Source: Firmicutes bacterium UBA5473 (GTDB lineage Bacteria > Bacillota > DTU084). From it: a stretch of 7,982 nucleotides of DNA. Made by a program: the position numbers and the translations under genes. Every line of letters begins with the position of its first letter. Position 1 is the stretch's first letter. This document shows, one piece after another, positions 1-6,230 of the stretch. The stretch lies in the NCBI GenBank assembly GCA_002427165.1, contig DIQB01000004.1, forward strand, positions 1-7,982, written 5' to 3'. The notes beneath the pieces are model-generated. The model searched no databases, was not told where the DNA came from, and saw only the letters and a program-made list of their open reading frames with translations.

Positions 1-525
1 TCCAGGTTGGGGAGTGTCCATGAACTCGTGGTGGTCATGGGGATGATCATAGGATGTATTGTGCCGCGCAATCCCCTCCCGGGTCTCGAAGGTGAGGTTT
101 AGCCCATCGAAATTGGGATATCGTTTTTCTAAAAAATCTACAATTCGCAGGCTCTGAATATTATGCTCAAACCCGCCATGGCCCTCCATTAGCTCATCTA
201 AAGTCTTCTCACCTGCGTGGCCAAAGGGGGCATGTCCAAGATCGTGGGCCAGTGCAATAGCCTCAGTAAGATCTTCATTGACGCCTAAGGCCCTTGCCAC
301 TGTTCGTGCATGCTGAGCCACCTCCAGGGTATGGGTGAGCCGGGTTCGGTAGAAGTCAGCCTCGTGGACCACATAAACCTGGGTTTTGTATTGCAGCCTT
401 TTGAAGGCAGTAGAATAGAGGATTCGGTCCCGATCCCGTTGGAAGCAATTGCGATAGGGGTCTTCATACTCTTGATATGTTCGGTTGCCAGAGGGTGTAT
501 AGATAGCAGCCCAAGGTGTAATCAC
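1..525 (-). CDS. dgt: dGTPase-like HD-domain deoxynucleoside triphosphate triphosphohydrolase, 5' part only (truncated by window edge)
   Basis: The reverse strand is open for 175 codons from a GTG at 525 to the window edge. AAGGAGG (540-534) lies 8 bases before the GTG, which decides the start. The protein has the family's N-terminal signature: an RDRDRIL stretch (about 30-36), AFKRLQYKTQV (40-50), RTRLTHTLEV (60-69) and the HD motif LAHDLGHAPFGH (92-103). H65, H94 and D95 match the metal ligands of HD hydrolases; the last ligand, an Asp further on, is outside the window. Family members hydrolyse dGTP or other dNTPs to the nucleoside and triphosphate, in the cytosol, which adjusts dNTP pools. 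The gene is divergent from the SNF2 gene, separated by 217 bases. In many Firmicutes a gene of this kind precedes dnaG and sigA; that cannot be tested here. Family assignment is firm; substrate preference is not known. Confidence 0.93.
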   Translation of the reverse strand, partial: MITPWAAIYTPSGNRTYQEYEDPYRNCFQRDRDRILYSTAFKRLQYKTQVYVVHEADFYRTRLTHTLEVAQHARTVARALGVNEDLTEAIALAHDLGHAPFGHAGEKTLDELMEGHGGFEHNIQSLRIVDFLEKRYPNFDGLNLTFETREGIARHNTSYDHPHDHHEFMDTPQPG

Positions 526-583
526 AGGCAGCTCCTCCTTTTTATGGTAGATAATATATAGTTCGACTCGGTAGGCTTGCATC

Positions 584-614
584 CTTTTTTGAAAGCTCTC
601 TTTTTTCAAGAAAG
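584..614. repeat. 11-bp inverted repeat in divergent intergenic region
   Basis: Arms CTTTTTTGAAA (584-594) and TTTCAAGAAAG (604-614) pair over 11 positions with one G-T wobble, around a 9-base loop. The repeat lies between the start of the dGTPase-like gene and the SNF2 promoter, so a terminator role is unlikely. It could be an operator or an RNA hairpin in a leader; chance is possible because the arms are AT-rich. Confidence 0.4.
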
Positions 615-677
615 GCAGTTTTCTGGCTACTTTCCCACAATAGTTGTCCTTGATAAATTTTATTGGCGTTACGCTCC

Positions 678-706
678 TTGCAAATTAAGTGTATTTAGTA
701 TATTAT
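678..706 (+). promoter_or_regulatory. Sigma-A type promoter for the SNF2 gene
   Basis: A -35 box TTGCAA (678-683) and a -10 box TATTAT (701-706) are separated by exactly 17 bases. Transcription would start near 713, about 30 bases before the preferred ATG at 743, leaving a short leader that contains the ribosome binding site. Confidence 0.6.
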
Positions 707-742
707 TTTTAAAGAAGTACAGTGAAGAAAGGACGTCTATTG

Positions 743-3700
743 ATGTATATCCTCAGCACTGAAATGATTAGGAGAAACGCTGCCCTCTCCTCTACATACC
801 AGCGAGGCAGAAGCTATCTGCTCCAGGGACGGGTAAGCATAGTATCTATGACACATGGTGGTACTCATATTGAAGCCTTTGTAAAAGGAACCATGCGCTA
901 TCGTGTGACTGCTAGCTTCTCTGTCGAAGGTGAGCTTGAAGAAACAAACTGTACCTGTCCTGCAGCAGATCGCTACTTTGGCTTTTGCAAACATACAGTA
1001 GCGCTCCTTCTCTATTTGTTAGAGCTTAAAAACAAAGGAACTGCTGATAAATACTTCCAAAAGCAAGCTGTGGAAAAGCTTTTTCAGGGTTTTGCTGTAC
1101 TAACAGAGCCTGAGCGAGGAAGACGTTTGAAATTAGAGGTAACATACGAATCCCTCCACAGCCATAATCGGACCTATGGAGGAAGGATTAAGCTTCGCTT
1201 AGGAGAGGATAGGCTCTATATTGTCAAAAATATTACTCATTTACTAAGATGCATAGAGCAGAAACGAGAGCTTTATTTTGGCAAAAACTTTAGCTACGAT
1301 CCACACCTACACACATTCTCAGAGCACGATAGGCGAGTTCTTACATTTCTTCGGGAAGTAATTGAGCTGGGAGGAAGTTATCCCGAGAGAGAAATCGATC
1401 TTGGCACAGCTTCCAGCAAACGTTTTTTTCAAGTGATGGCAGAAACTCCCTTTTTAGTTGAAGTCTCAGGACGCTCCTATCCAGTGGAGCGGGTGGTAGA
1501 AAAAGAACTACCCCTTTCCTTTAATTTAGGACGTGCCCAGGACAACCTGTTACTAACGATGAAGGCGGAAGAGTGGGGAGGAATTCCCCTGACAAAAGAC
1601 GGTGAATACATGCTGGTGGGATCTGAAATTCGCCAGATGCCACCTGGGCAAGCCAGGAGATTTAAGCCCTTCTTTGATGCTGTAGGAGGACAGGCCCAGG
1701 GCCAGCTATATTTTGCCAAAGATGAACAAGAACGATTTTTAGCCGAGGTCTTGCCCCATACTTTCAAATTAGGCCAAGTTGAGATCAGCCAAGAGGTAGA
1801 GGAACTGATTATCAAAGCTGATTTTGAGGCAGAACTCTACTTGTTCCGAGCAGGGGAGGGAGTTGGGGCGAAGCTAAAGTTCATCTATGGTCAGCGAGAG
1901 ATCAATCCGTTTGCACCCGAAACTGAGGTTACAAAAGACGAGAAAATTCTGCTGCGGGATGCACCAAAGGAGCAGCTGATCCTGCAGCTGCTAGAAAGTT
2001 ACGATTTTAAGGTTACACCAGGTGGTCTTCACTTGGAAGATGAGGATCAGATCTTTGAATTTCTTAATGATGGCTTGCCACACCTGATGGAGCATGCTAC
2101 AATCTTTTATTCCGAAGACTTCAAAGGCCTCTTTGTCCGCAGTCGTTCTGCTTTCTCCGGTGGCATCCGTCTCAACGATGATAACTTTTTAGAGTTTAGC
2201 TTCAAAGTGGAGGGTGTAGATAGTGGTGAACTAGAGAATGTTTTCGCTGCCTTAGAGGAGAAAAAACGATATTTTCGTCTCCATGATGGCTCTTTTCTCT
2301 CTTTGGAGAACTCAGAGCTGGAGCAAGTGGCAGAGTTGGCCTCAAGTTTAGATTTAAGCCCTAAAGATTTAGATAAAGAATATGTGGAATTGCCCAAATA
2401 CCGGGCCCCGTACTTGGCGCAAAAGTTAGAGGATACGGGACTGTCTGGTTTTCGCCATAACCAGGCTTTCAAGCAGTTGGTGGCTAGCATCCAAGACCCT
2501 GCAGATCTGGATCTGGCAGCGCCTGAAAAAATAGCGCCTATCTTGCGAGACTACCAGCACTTCGGCTTCCAATGGCTCAAAACCCTTTCTAGCCTTGAGA
2601 TGGGGGGGATTTTGGCCGATGACATGGGACTTGGCAAAACCCTTCAGATCATAGCGTTGCTTGCGGCTGAGAAAGAAGAACATGGCCCCGAGCCCTCTTT
2701 GGTTGTGGCTCCCAGCTCCCTTGTTTACAATTGGGAGGCAGAGGTAGAAAAGTTCGCACCTAATCTGAAAACCCTTGTGGTCTCAGGTAACAAAGCAGAG
2801 AGACGGGAGCAAATTGCCCAAATCTCTGGGGCAGATTTGGTGATCACCTCCTACCCTTTGATCCGCCGGGATGTAGATGATTATCAGAATGTGGCCTTGC
2901 GTTTTTGCATTCTTGATGAAGCACAGCAGATTAAAAATGCTGCCTCCCAGGGTGCGAGGGCTGTGAAGAAACTCAATGCTAAGGCCCGCTTTGCCCTTAC
3001 AGGCACCCCCATGGAGAATTCCCTCTCGGAATTATGGTCTCTCTTTGATTTTGTCCTACCGGGGTATCTTTTCTCCTATGGACGCTTTAAAAAGAAATAT
3101 GAAAGCCCTATTGTCAAGGATAGAGATGCGAGGGCAAGCCAAGAACTATCGCGGCAAATTCGCCCTTTCATCCTCAGACGGATTAAAAAGGATGTGCTCC
3201 AAGAACTGCCTGAAAAAATAGAGCATCAGCTTAAAGCAGAGCTTACAAACGAGCAAAAGAAGATTTACCTGGCTTATTTGCAGCAAATCAAAGGTGAGAT
3301 TCAAGACGAGATCCAAAGCCGAGGCTTTGCCCAAAGCCAGATTAAAATCCTGGCTGGACTTACCCGACTACGACAGATCTGTTGCCATCCCAGTATCTTT
3401 TTGGAGAATTATCAGGGCCAAAGCGGTAAATTTGAGCTTTTAGATGACATTATCACCGAGGCTATCGGTGGCGGTCATCGGATCCTGCTCTTCTCCCAAT
3501 TTACAAGCATGCTCCAGCTCATTCGCGAGCATCTGGATCAGGAGCAGATCCCTTATCTATATTTAGATGGCTCCACACCAATTCAGGAGCGAGGAGCTAT
3601 GGTGCGGGACTTCAATGGGGGAGTGGGGGATTTATTTCTGATCTCCTTGAAGGCAGGGGGCACTGGTCTGAACCTCACAGGTGCTGACACTGTGATTCAT

Positions 3701-3934
3701 TTTGATCCGTGGTGGAACCCTGCTGTGGAGGAGCAGGCCACAGACCGGGCCTACCGCATTGGCCAAGATAAGGTTGTACATGTGATGAAGCTTATAACTC
3801 GGGGTACAATTGAGGAGAAGATCTTAGCTCTCCAACAGAAGAAAAAGGCATTGATCGATTCTGTGATCCAACCAGGGCAGACCCTGCTCTCCAAGCTCAC
3901 AGAAGAGGAGCTATGGGAGATGTTCGCGGTTTAA
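743..3934 (+). CDS. SWIM zinc-finger SNF2-family DNA-dependent ATPase (helicase-like)
   Basis: This is a 1063-residue, probably cytosolic, nucleic-acid translocase. I chose ATG 743 because AGAAAGGA (726-733) lies 9 bases upstream; a GTG at 722 is also in frame but would lie upstream of that site. In order the protein shows: an N-terminal SWIM finger with the CxC...CxH pattern (C70, C72, C82, H84); a long region about 100-590 of the kind seen in bacterial SNF2-associated domains; then two RecA-like lobes. Motifs are Walker A DDMGLGKT (626-633, K632), Walker B DEAQ (725-728), motif III LTGTP (752-756), motif V KAGGTGL (970-976) and motif VI QATDRAYRIGQ (998-1008), which carries the arginine finger. 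All catalytic motifs are intact. Relatives are Bacillus YwqA/YqhH-type proteins, whose exact cellular role is poorly defined (DNA repair or transcription recycling are guesses). It appears to be monocistronic. Confidence 0.95.
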   Translation: MYILSTEMIRRNAALSSTYQRGRSYLLQGRVSIVSMTHGGTHIEAFVKGTMRYRVTASFSVEGELEETNCTCPAADRYFGFCKHTVALLLYLLELKNKGTADKYFQKQAVEKLFQGFAVLTEPERGRRLKLEVTYESLHSHNRTYGGRIKLRLGEDRLYIVKNITHLLRCIEQKRELYFGKNFSYDPHLHTFSEHDRRVLTFLREVIELGGSYPEREIDLGTASSKRFFQVMAETPFLVEVSGRSYPVERVVEKELPLSFNLGRAQDNLLLTMKAEEWGGIPLTKDGEYMLVGSEIRQMPPGQARRFKPFFDAVGGQAQGQLYFAKDEQERFLAEVLPHTFKLGQVEISQEVEELIIKADFEAELYLFRAGEGVGAKLKFIYGQREINPFAPETEVTKDEKILLRDAPKEQLILQLLESYDFKVTPGGLHLEDEDQIFEFLNDGLPHLMEHATIFYSEDFKGLFVRSRSAFSGGIRLNDDNFLEFSFKVEGVDSGELENVFAALEEKKRYFRLHDGSFLSLENSELEQVAELASSLDLSPKDLDKEYVELPKYRAPYLAQKLEDTGLSGFRHNQAFKQLVASIQDPADLDLAAPEKIAPILRDYQHFGFQWLKTLSSLEMGGILADDMGLGKTLQIIALLAAEKEEHGPEPSLVVAPSSLVYNWEAEVEKFAPNLKTLVVSGNKAERREQIAQISGADLVITSYPLIRRDVDDYQNVALRFCILDEAQQIKNAASQGARAVKKLNAKARFALTGTPMENSLSELWSLFDFVLPGYLFSYGRFKKKYESPIVKDRDARASQELSRQIRPFILRRIKKDVLQELPEKIEHQLKAELTNEQKKIYLAYLQQIKGEIQDEIQSRGFAQSQIKILAGLTRLRQICCHPSIFLENYQGQSGKFELLDDIITEAIGGGHRILLFSQFTSMLQLIREHLDQEQIPYLYLDGSTPIQERGAMVRDFNGGVGDLFLISLKAGGTGLNLTGADTVIHFDPWWNPAVEEQATDRAYRIGQDKVVHVMKLITRGTIEEKILALQQKKKALIDSVIQPGQTLLSKLTEEELWEMFAV

Positions 3935-3947
3935 TTTTTTTAAGGCC

Positions 3948-3976
3948 TTGCTTTTTTCCAGAAAAGGGGTTAGAAT
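3948..3976 (+). promoter_or_regulatory. Possible upstream tandem promoter of the tRNA cluster
   Basis: TTGCTT (3948-3953), a 17-base spacer and TAGAAT (3971-3976) fit a sigma-A promoter. It lies about 90 bases upstream of the stronger tRNA promoter and faces the same way. It starts just after the SNF2 stop codon. I found no convincing terminator between the SNF2 gene and this point, so some readthrough into the tRNAs is also possible. Confidence 0.35.
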
Positions 3977-4038
3977 AGAAGTCGTGGGGAGAACAAAAAT
4001 GTTGCTAGATAAGAAACAAAAAAATTCTCCGCAAACCC

Positions 4039-4067
4039 TTGACTGGCAGCCGACTCCGTGTTATAAT
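4039..4067 (+). promoter_or_regulatory. Strong sigma-A promoter of the tRNA-Gln/tRNA-Glu cluster
   Basis: The -35 box TTGACT (4039-4044) and a perfect -10 box TATAAT (4062-4067) are 17 bases apart. The predicted start near 4074 is only about 7 bases before the mature 5' end of tRNA-Gln, which leaves a very short leader for RNase P to remove. Confidence 0.85.
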
Positions 4068-4080
4068 GATATTTGTCCGT

Positions 4081-4154
4081 TGGGGAGTCGTCTAGTGGTA
4101 GGACGCCAGGTTCTGGCCCTGGTAGCGAGGGTTCGAGTCCTTCCTCCCCAGCCA
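4081..4154 (+). tRNA. tRNA-Gln, anticodon CTG
   Basis: The 74-base cloverleaf folds completely. The acceptor arms are TGGGGAG (4081-4087) and CTCCCCA (4144-4150). The D-arm is at 4090-4104. The anticodon stem CCAGG/CCTGG (4106-4110/4118-4122) encloses loop TTCTGGC with anticodon CTG at 4113-4115. The T-arm GAGGG/CCTTC encloses loop TTCGAGT. The discriminator base is G (4151), as expected for tRNA-Gln, and the CCA end is encoded (4152-4154). It would read CAG; a C at position 34 does not normally read CAA, so another tRNA-Gln must exist elsewhere in the genome. Confidence 0.96.
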
Positions 4155-4158
4155 TTGT

Positions 4159-4234
4159 GGCCCCATCGTCTAGTGGTTTAGGACACCGCCCTCTCACGGC
4201 GGCGGCAGGGGTTCGAATCCCCTTGGGGCTACCA
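4159..4234 (+). tRNA. tRNA-Glu, anticodon CTC
   Basis: The 76-base cloverleaf begins 4 bases after tRNA-Gln. The acceptor arms are GGCCCCA (4159-4165) and TGGGGCT (4224-4230), with a G-T wobble as the terminal pair. The anticodon stem CCGCC/GGCGG (4186-4190/4198-4202) encloses loop CTCTCAC with anticodon CTC at 4193-4195. The T-arm AGGGG/CCCCT (4207-4211/4219-4223) encloses loop TTCGAAT. The discriminator base is A and CCA is encoded (4232-4234). It reads GAG and is co-transcribed with tRNA-Gln. Confidence 0.96.
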
Positions 4235-4245
4235 ACTGAAGATTG

Positions 4246-4278
4246 AAGAGGAGCTTTCGCAGGAAGGCTCCTCTTTTC
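4246..4278 (+). terminator. Intrinsic terminator of the tRNA cluster
   Basis: Stem arms AAGAGGAGC (4246-4254) and GCTCCTCTT (4267-4275) form 9 pairs; the inner bases can extend the stem weakly. A short T-run (4274-4277) closes the structure. It lies 11 bases after the tRNA-Glu CCA end, in the right place to end the transcript. Confidence 0.85.
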
Positions 4279-4336
4279 TATGCTCAATTTTATTCAACTT
4301 GGCAGGAGTCCCTGTTTTTTCCAAGAATATCTTCAT

Positions 4337-4342
4337 TATAAT
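4337..4342 (+). promoter_or_regulatory. Candidate -10 box upstream of the small-ORF pair
   Basis: A perfect TATAAT stands at 4337-4342, but the -35 region at 4314-4320 is only T-rich (GTTTTTT). If it is used, transcription would begin near 4349, inside the ribosome binding site of the first small ORF (start 4362). That would argue against efficient translation of that ORF and make the region up to 4539 a leader for the second ORF. Confidence 0.3.
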
Positions 4343-4361
4343 CTTAAGGAAGGGAAGACTT

Positions 4362-4547
4362 ATGAACATAAGAAAGGTAGTGTTCAGTAGCCTGGGATGG
4401 GTTCGGCTTTTCAGCTATTATTTTGGCCATTTAGCATCTGCAGGCAGAGGCAGTAGCGTTTCTAGCTTTTTGGATGTTTTGCTTGGGCATAGCCCAAATG
4501 AAATTTTTTATTCATTAACAATGCTGGAGGTATTAAGATATGAATGA
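4362..4547 (+). CDS. Unrecognised 61-residue small ORF
   Basis: I do not recognise this product. The ATG at 4362 has a purine-rich AAGGAAGGGA (4346-4355) just upstream and the frame runs 61 codons to TGA at 4545-4547. The peptide starts MNIRKVVFSSLGW, is moderately hydrophobic in its first third, has a small Gly/Ser-rich stretch in the middle, and shows no clear domain, signal peptide or metal motif. Its end overlaps the start of the next ORF by 8 bases, which could allow translational coupling. Against a real gene: a possible transcription start falls inside its ribosome binding site, and a terminator-like hairpin (4477-4509) lies in its second half. It may be a leader RNA or a gene remnant rather than a gene. 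Confidence 0.35.
   Translation: MNIRKVVFSSLGWVRLFSYYFGHLASAGRGSSVSSFLDVLLGHSPNEIFYSLTMLEVLRYE
4477..4509 (+). terminator. Terminator-like hairpin (possible attenuator) before the small membrane peptide gene
   Basis: A perfect core stem TTGGGC (4483-4488) and GCCCAA (4492-4497) with an ATA loop extends, after one C/A mismatch and two G-T wobbles, through TTT/AAA pairs. Six T residues follow (4504-4509). The start of the 54-codon gene is 31 bases further on. The GC core is short, so termination would be weak or conditional. Confidence 0.3.
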
Positions 4548-4704
4548 AGCCTTGAGAAAATTAATTTTGAATGCTATTGCTTTGGCCATGGGTGTGGCAA
4601 CCTTTGTTTTAAATCTAATGGGCACCTTGGAGGGGAAAACTGCTGTTACCCTTCTGTCTATAGGTTTATCTTCCTTAGCTTTGGCACAATTTAAAGATAA
4701 GTAG
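4540..4704 (+). CDS. Small predicted membrane peptide, 54 residues
   Basis: This ORF starts at ATG 4540 behind GGAGG (4526-4530) with a 9-base spacer, a textbook ribosome binding site. The 54-residue product begins MNEALRKLIL, with a short positively charged N-terminus. It then has two hydrophobic stretches, about residues 8-28 and 35-50, separated by a short polar turn (TLEGKT), and ends in the charged FKDK. This fits a helical hairpin in the cytoplasmic membrane. Holin-like, toxin-like or membrane-subunit roles are all possible, and I recognise no specific family. It overlaps the preceding small ORF by 8 bases and ends 3 bases before the stop codon of the convergent gene. The composition and ribosome binding site make it the more credible member of the pair. 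Confidence 0.62.
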   Translation: MNEALRKLILNAIALAMGVATFVLNLMGTLEGKTAVTLLSIGLSSLALAQFKDK

Positions 4705-4707
4705 TTT

Positions 4708-5169
4708 TTAGAGAATTAGCCTCAGTGAAATACCTGTCACTCCTAATTCAAGAATCAAGGCTTTCTTGGCCTCAAGTCGCTTTCCATGGGAAATAGTTCC
4801 ATTATGGGTGGGGAAGCGTTTTTTGCCTTTTTTGATTATTCCTCGTATCGCCAAAAGATGCTCCAGATCAGGAAGCAGGCCCCCAGCTGCTCCCCAAAGC
4901 ACTTTGGGATCATTTTGGCTCTGCTCGTAAATTTGTTTTGTGGTCCATAGGCCAGCTGCCAAAGAGATAACCTGGAGCCATGAGCTATCATCATTATGGG
5001 GGAGGACATCTAGTACAATGTGGCTTGCCATGCCAAGGCCCAGGGCTACAGTTGGGTTTGGGGAAGCATTTCCCAGACTCGCACCGACTGCCAGGTGCGG
5101 GCCTCCACCCATAGCTAGGGCTGGCAGGGGCAACAATAGACAAAGGAATAATAGCCAAAACATTCTCAT
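4708..5169 (-). CDS. Exported or membrane protein with YdjM/DUF457-like His/Asp pattern
   Basis: The 153-residue product starts at ATG 5169 with GAGGAG (5180-5175) 5 bases upstream; a second in-frame ATG at 5163 is a possible alternative. The N-terminus is a good signal peptide or first membrane helix (hydrophobic core about 4-16, then PALA at 16-19, a likely signal peptidase I site). The rest is rich in Gly and Ala and carries regularly placed possible metal ligands: H25, SHIVLDVLPH (H50, D54, H58), LLPDLEHLL (D101, H104) and FPTHNG (H122). The LPD..H and TH elements resemble those of the membrane-bound YdjM/DUF457 metal-dependent hydrolase group, but this is a pattern match by eye. Further hydrophobic stretches near 64-76, 91-108 and 137-147 suggest it may stay in the membrane. 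It stands alone, convergent with the small ORFs and divergent from the phosphodiesterase gene. Substrate is unknown. Confidence 0.75.
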   Translation of the reverse strand: MRMFWLLFLCLLLPLPALAMGGGPHLAVGASLGNASPNPTVALGLGMASHIVLDVLPHNDDSSWLQVISLAAGLWTTKQIYEQSQNDPKVLWGAAGGLLPDLEHLLAIRGIIKKGKKRFPTHNGTISHGKRLEAKKALILELGVTGISLRLIL

Positions 5170-5197
5170 TTTTTCTCCTCGCTTTCATCCTTTATTT

Positions 5198-5203
5198 ATT
5201 ATA
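5198..5203 (-). promoter_or_regulatory. Candidate -10 box for the minus-strand exported protein
   Basis: Read on the minus strand, TATAAT occupies 5203-5198, 29 bases before the ATG at 5169. The expected -35 position holds only GGAAAA, so this is a weak call based on the -10 box and location. Confidence 0.25.
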
Positions 5204-5227
5204 TTCTGCAAAACTTGAAATTTTCCT

Positions 5228-5244
5228 CTAGCCATGAAGGCTAG
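5228..5244 (+). repeat. Small hairpin in the leader of the phosphodiesterase gene
   Basis: CTAGCC (5228-5233) and GGCTAG (5239-5244) form a perfect 6-bp stem with a 5-base loop, ending 8 bases before the ribosome binding site AGGAG (5253-5257). There is no T-run on either side, so it is not an intrinsic terminator. It could stabilise the mRNA 5' end. Confidence 0.35.
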
Positions 5245-5264
5245 CTTAGGAGAGGAGCAAAACC

Positions 5265-6080
5265 ATGGTTATTGCAAAACATGAGTTTCTAAACATCGCC
5301 CACAGAGGGGCATCGGGGTATTGTCCGGAAAATACTATGTCCGCTTTCAATCGAGCTGGAGAGCTGGGAATTAACTGGATGGAGTGCGACGTTAGACTAA
5401 CAGAGGATAATCAGGTTGTTGTGATTCATGATCAGACAGTAGATCGAACCACAGATGGCTCTGGGGCTGTCTCAGGCTTTAAGCTGCAAGACTTGCAAAA
5501 GCTTGATGCAGGCGCTTGGTTTAGTCCCGAGTTTGAAGGGGAGCAAATTCCCACTTTAGTTCAGCTACTGGATGGCTTGGGTTCCCAGTGCCAATTGGTA
5601 GTTGAAATAAAGGATGGAATCTACTTTCCGCGCATTATTGAGCTGACAGTTTCCCAAATCCTTGAGCGTGGATTGGAAAGCAGAGTCCAGATCTCAGCCT
5701 TCTCGTGGGAGGTGCTAGTAGGGGTAAAAGAATTATGCCCACAGATTAAGACTCAGGCCCTTATAGCATACGGTGAGGAGGGCACTAGAGGGGCTACAGT
5801 AGACGGGGGGGAAATTCCCATCTACTCAGACCCCCAAACACTGCTTCGCGATGCATCATCCTATGGGGTGGATGTGGTCTGTCCACCTGCAGCTTGGATT
5901 GAGAGGAGCCTCGTCTCCATTTTACACCAAGGGGGATTTTTAGTTAGGGCCTGGGGGGTAAAAGATGATGCTAGTGCGGAAATGCTGCGGCTCATAGAAG
6001 CTGGAGCTGATGGGATGACCACCAATTTTCCCGACAGATTAGAGTTGATCTTTGCTTCTTTCCAAAACAGGAGAGGATAA
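5265..6080 (+). CDS. Glycerophosphodiester phosphodiesterase (GDPD family, UgpQ-like)
   Basis: The 271-residue enzyme hydrolyses glycerophosphodiesters to sn-glycerol 3-phosphate and an alcohol, as part of phospholipid turnover. ATG 5265 follows AGGAG (5253-5257) by 7 bases. The TIM-barrel family motifs are all present: HRGASGYCPENT (13-24) with H13 and R14, MECDVRLTEDNQVVVIHD (39-56) with E40, D42 and H55, DRTTDGSG (60-67), VVEIKDG with E114 and K116, and the C-terminal GADGMTTNFPDRL. H13 and H55 are the expected general acid/base pair, and E40, D42 and E114 the expected metal ligands. No signal peptide is seen, so it should be cytosolic like UgpQ, unlike periplasmic GlpQ. The length is typical of the short cytosolic group. 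It is followed by a 175-base gap and then pyrR, with no evident terminator, and appears functionally unrelated to the pyr genes. Confidence 0.95.
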   Translation: MVIAKHEFLNIAHRGASGYCPENTMSAFNRAGELGINWMECDVRLTEDNQVVVIHDQTVDRTTDGSGAVSGFKLQDLQKLDAGAWFSPEFEGEQIPTLVQLLDGLGSQCQLVVEIKDGIYFPRIIELTVSQILERGLESRVQISAFSWEVLVGVKELCPQIKTQALIAYGEEGTRGATVDGGEIPIYSDPQTLLRDASSYGVDVVCPPAAWIERSLVSILHQGGFLVRAWGVKDDASAEMLRLIEAGADGMTTNFPDRLELIFASFQNRRG

Positions 6081-6111
6081 GCAATTGTAGATTCATCTTT
6101 TTCTTAAGAAT

Positions 6112-6201
6112 ATGGAGATTGTCAAGAGGAAAAAAATGCTTTTTGAAAAAGGATTTTCAGCAAGTGGTGTAGAATACAATATCTCGATCCCTTTTGGATA
6201 A
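6112..6201 (+). CDS. Candidate leader-peptide ORF upstream of pyrR (29 codons, or 21 from the inner ATG)
   Basis: An ORF runs from ATG 6112 to TAA 6199-6201. The better start is the in-frame ATG at 6136, which has AGAGGA (6125-6130) 5 bases upstream and gives a 21-residue peptide starting MLFEKGFSAS. The stop codon lies 2 bases before a perfect hairpin (6204-6220), an arrangement reminiscent of transcription or translation attenuators. The peptide resembles nothing I know and has no run of a single diagnostic codon. Chance is a realistic alternative for an ORF this short. Confidence 0.25.
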   Translation: MEIVKRKKMLFEKGFSASGVEYNISIPFG

Positions 6202-6203
6202 AG

Positions 6204-6230
6204 TTCCAGCTTTGCTGGAAAAGCTAGCAA
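6204..6230 (+). promoter_or_regulatory. Mutually exclusive hairpins in the pyrR leader
   Basis: A perfect 7-bp hairpin TTCCAGC (6204-6210) / GCTGGAA (6214-6220) overlaps a second perfect stem AGCTTT (6208-6213) / AAAGCT (6220-6225), and a third pairing TTGCT (6212-6216) / AGCAA (6226-6230). They cannot all form together. The pyrR ribosome binding site GGAGG starts at 6244. No T-run directly follows the stems, so a simple terminator is not evident, and I do not see the conserved PyrR-binding loop sequence. Confidence 0.4.

Noticed and set aside
310..561. An 83-codon plus-strand ORF opposite the dGTPase-like gene
   Set aside because: It is a shadow of a clearly conserved HD-domain gene on the other strand and has no ribosome binding site of note.
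577..762. A 61-codon plus-strand ORF in the divergent region
   Set aside because: It covers the inverted repeat and SNF2 promoter and overlaps the SNF2 start in another frame; composition is not gene-like and there is no ribosome binding site.
3951..3966. CTTTT/AAAAG hairpin after the SNF2 gene as a terminator
   Set aside because: The stem is only 5 A-T rich pairs and no T-run follows, so it should not terminate transcription.
3948..4181. A 77-codon plus-strand ORF before and through the tRNAs
   Set aside because: It runs through the tRNA-Gln promoter and gene and into tRNA-Glu; there is no domain and the reading frame is incidental.
3970..4287. A 105-codon minus-strand ORF across the tRNA genes, with motifs such as GLEPSLPGPEPGVLPLDD
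   Set aside because: This is the known kind of artefact produced by translating antisense tRNA; such peptides appear often as spurious database proteins. The cloverleaf structures explain the sequence.
6101..6110. TTCTTAAGAA palindrome as an operator
   Set aside because: A single 10-base AT-rich palindrome is easily expected by chance and has no second copy nearby.
6143..6180. TTGAAA with TAGAAT or TACAAT as a pyrR promoter
   Set aside because: The spacers are 21 bases or more, too long for a normal sigma-A promoter.
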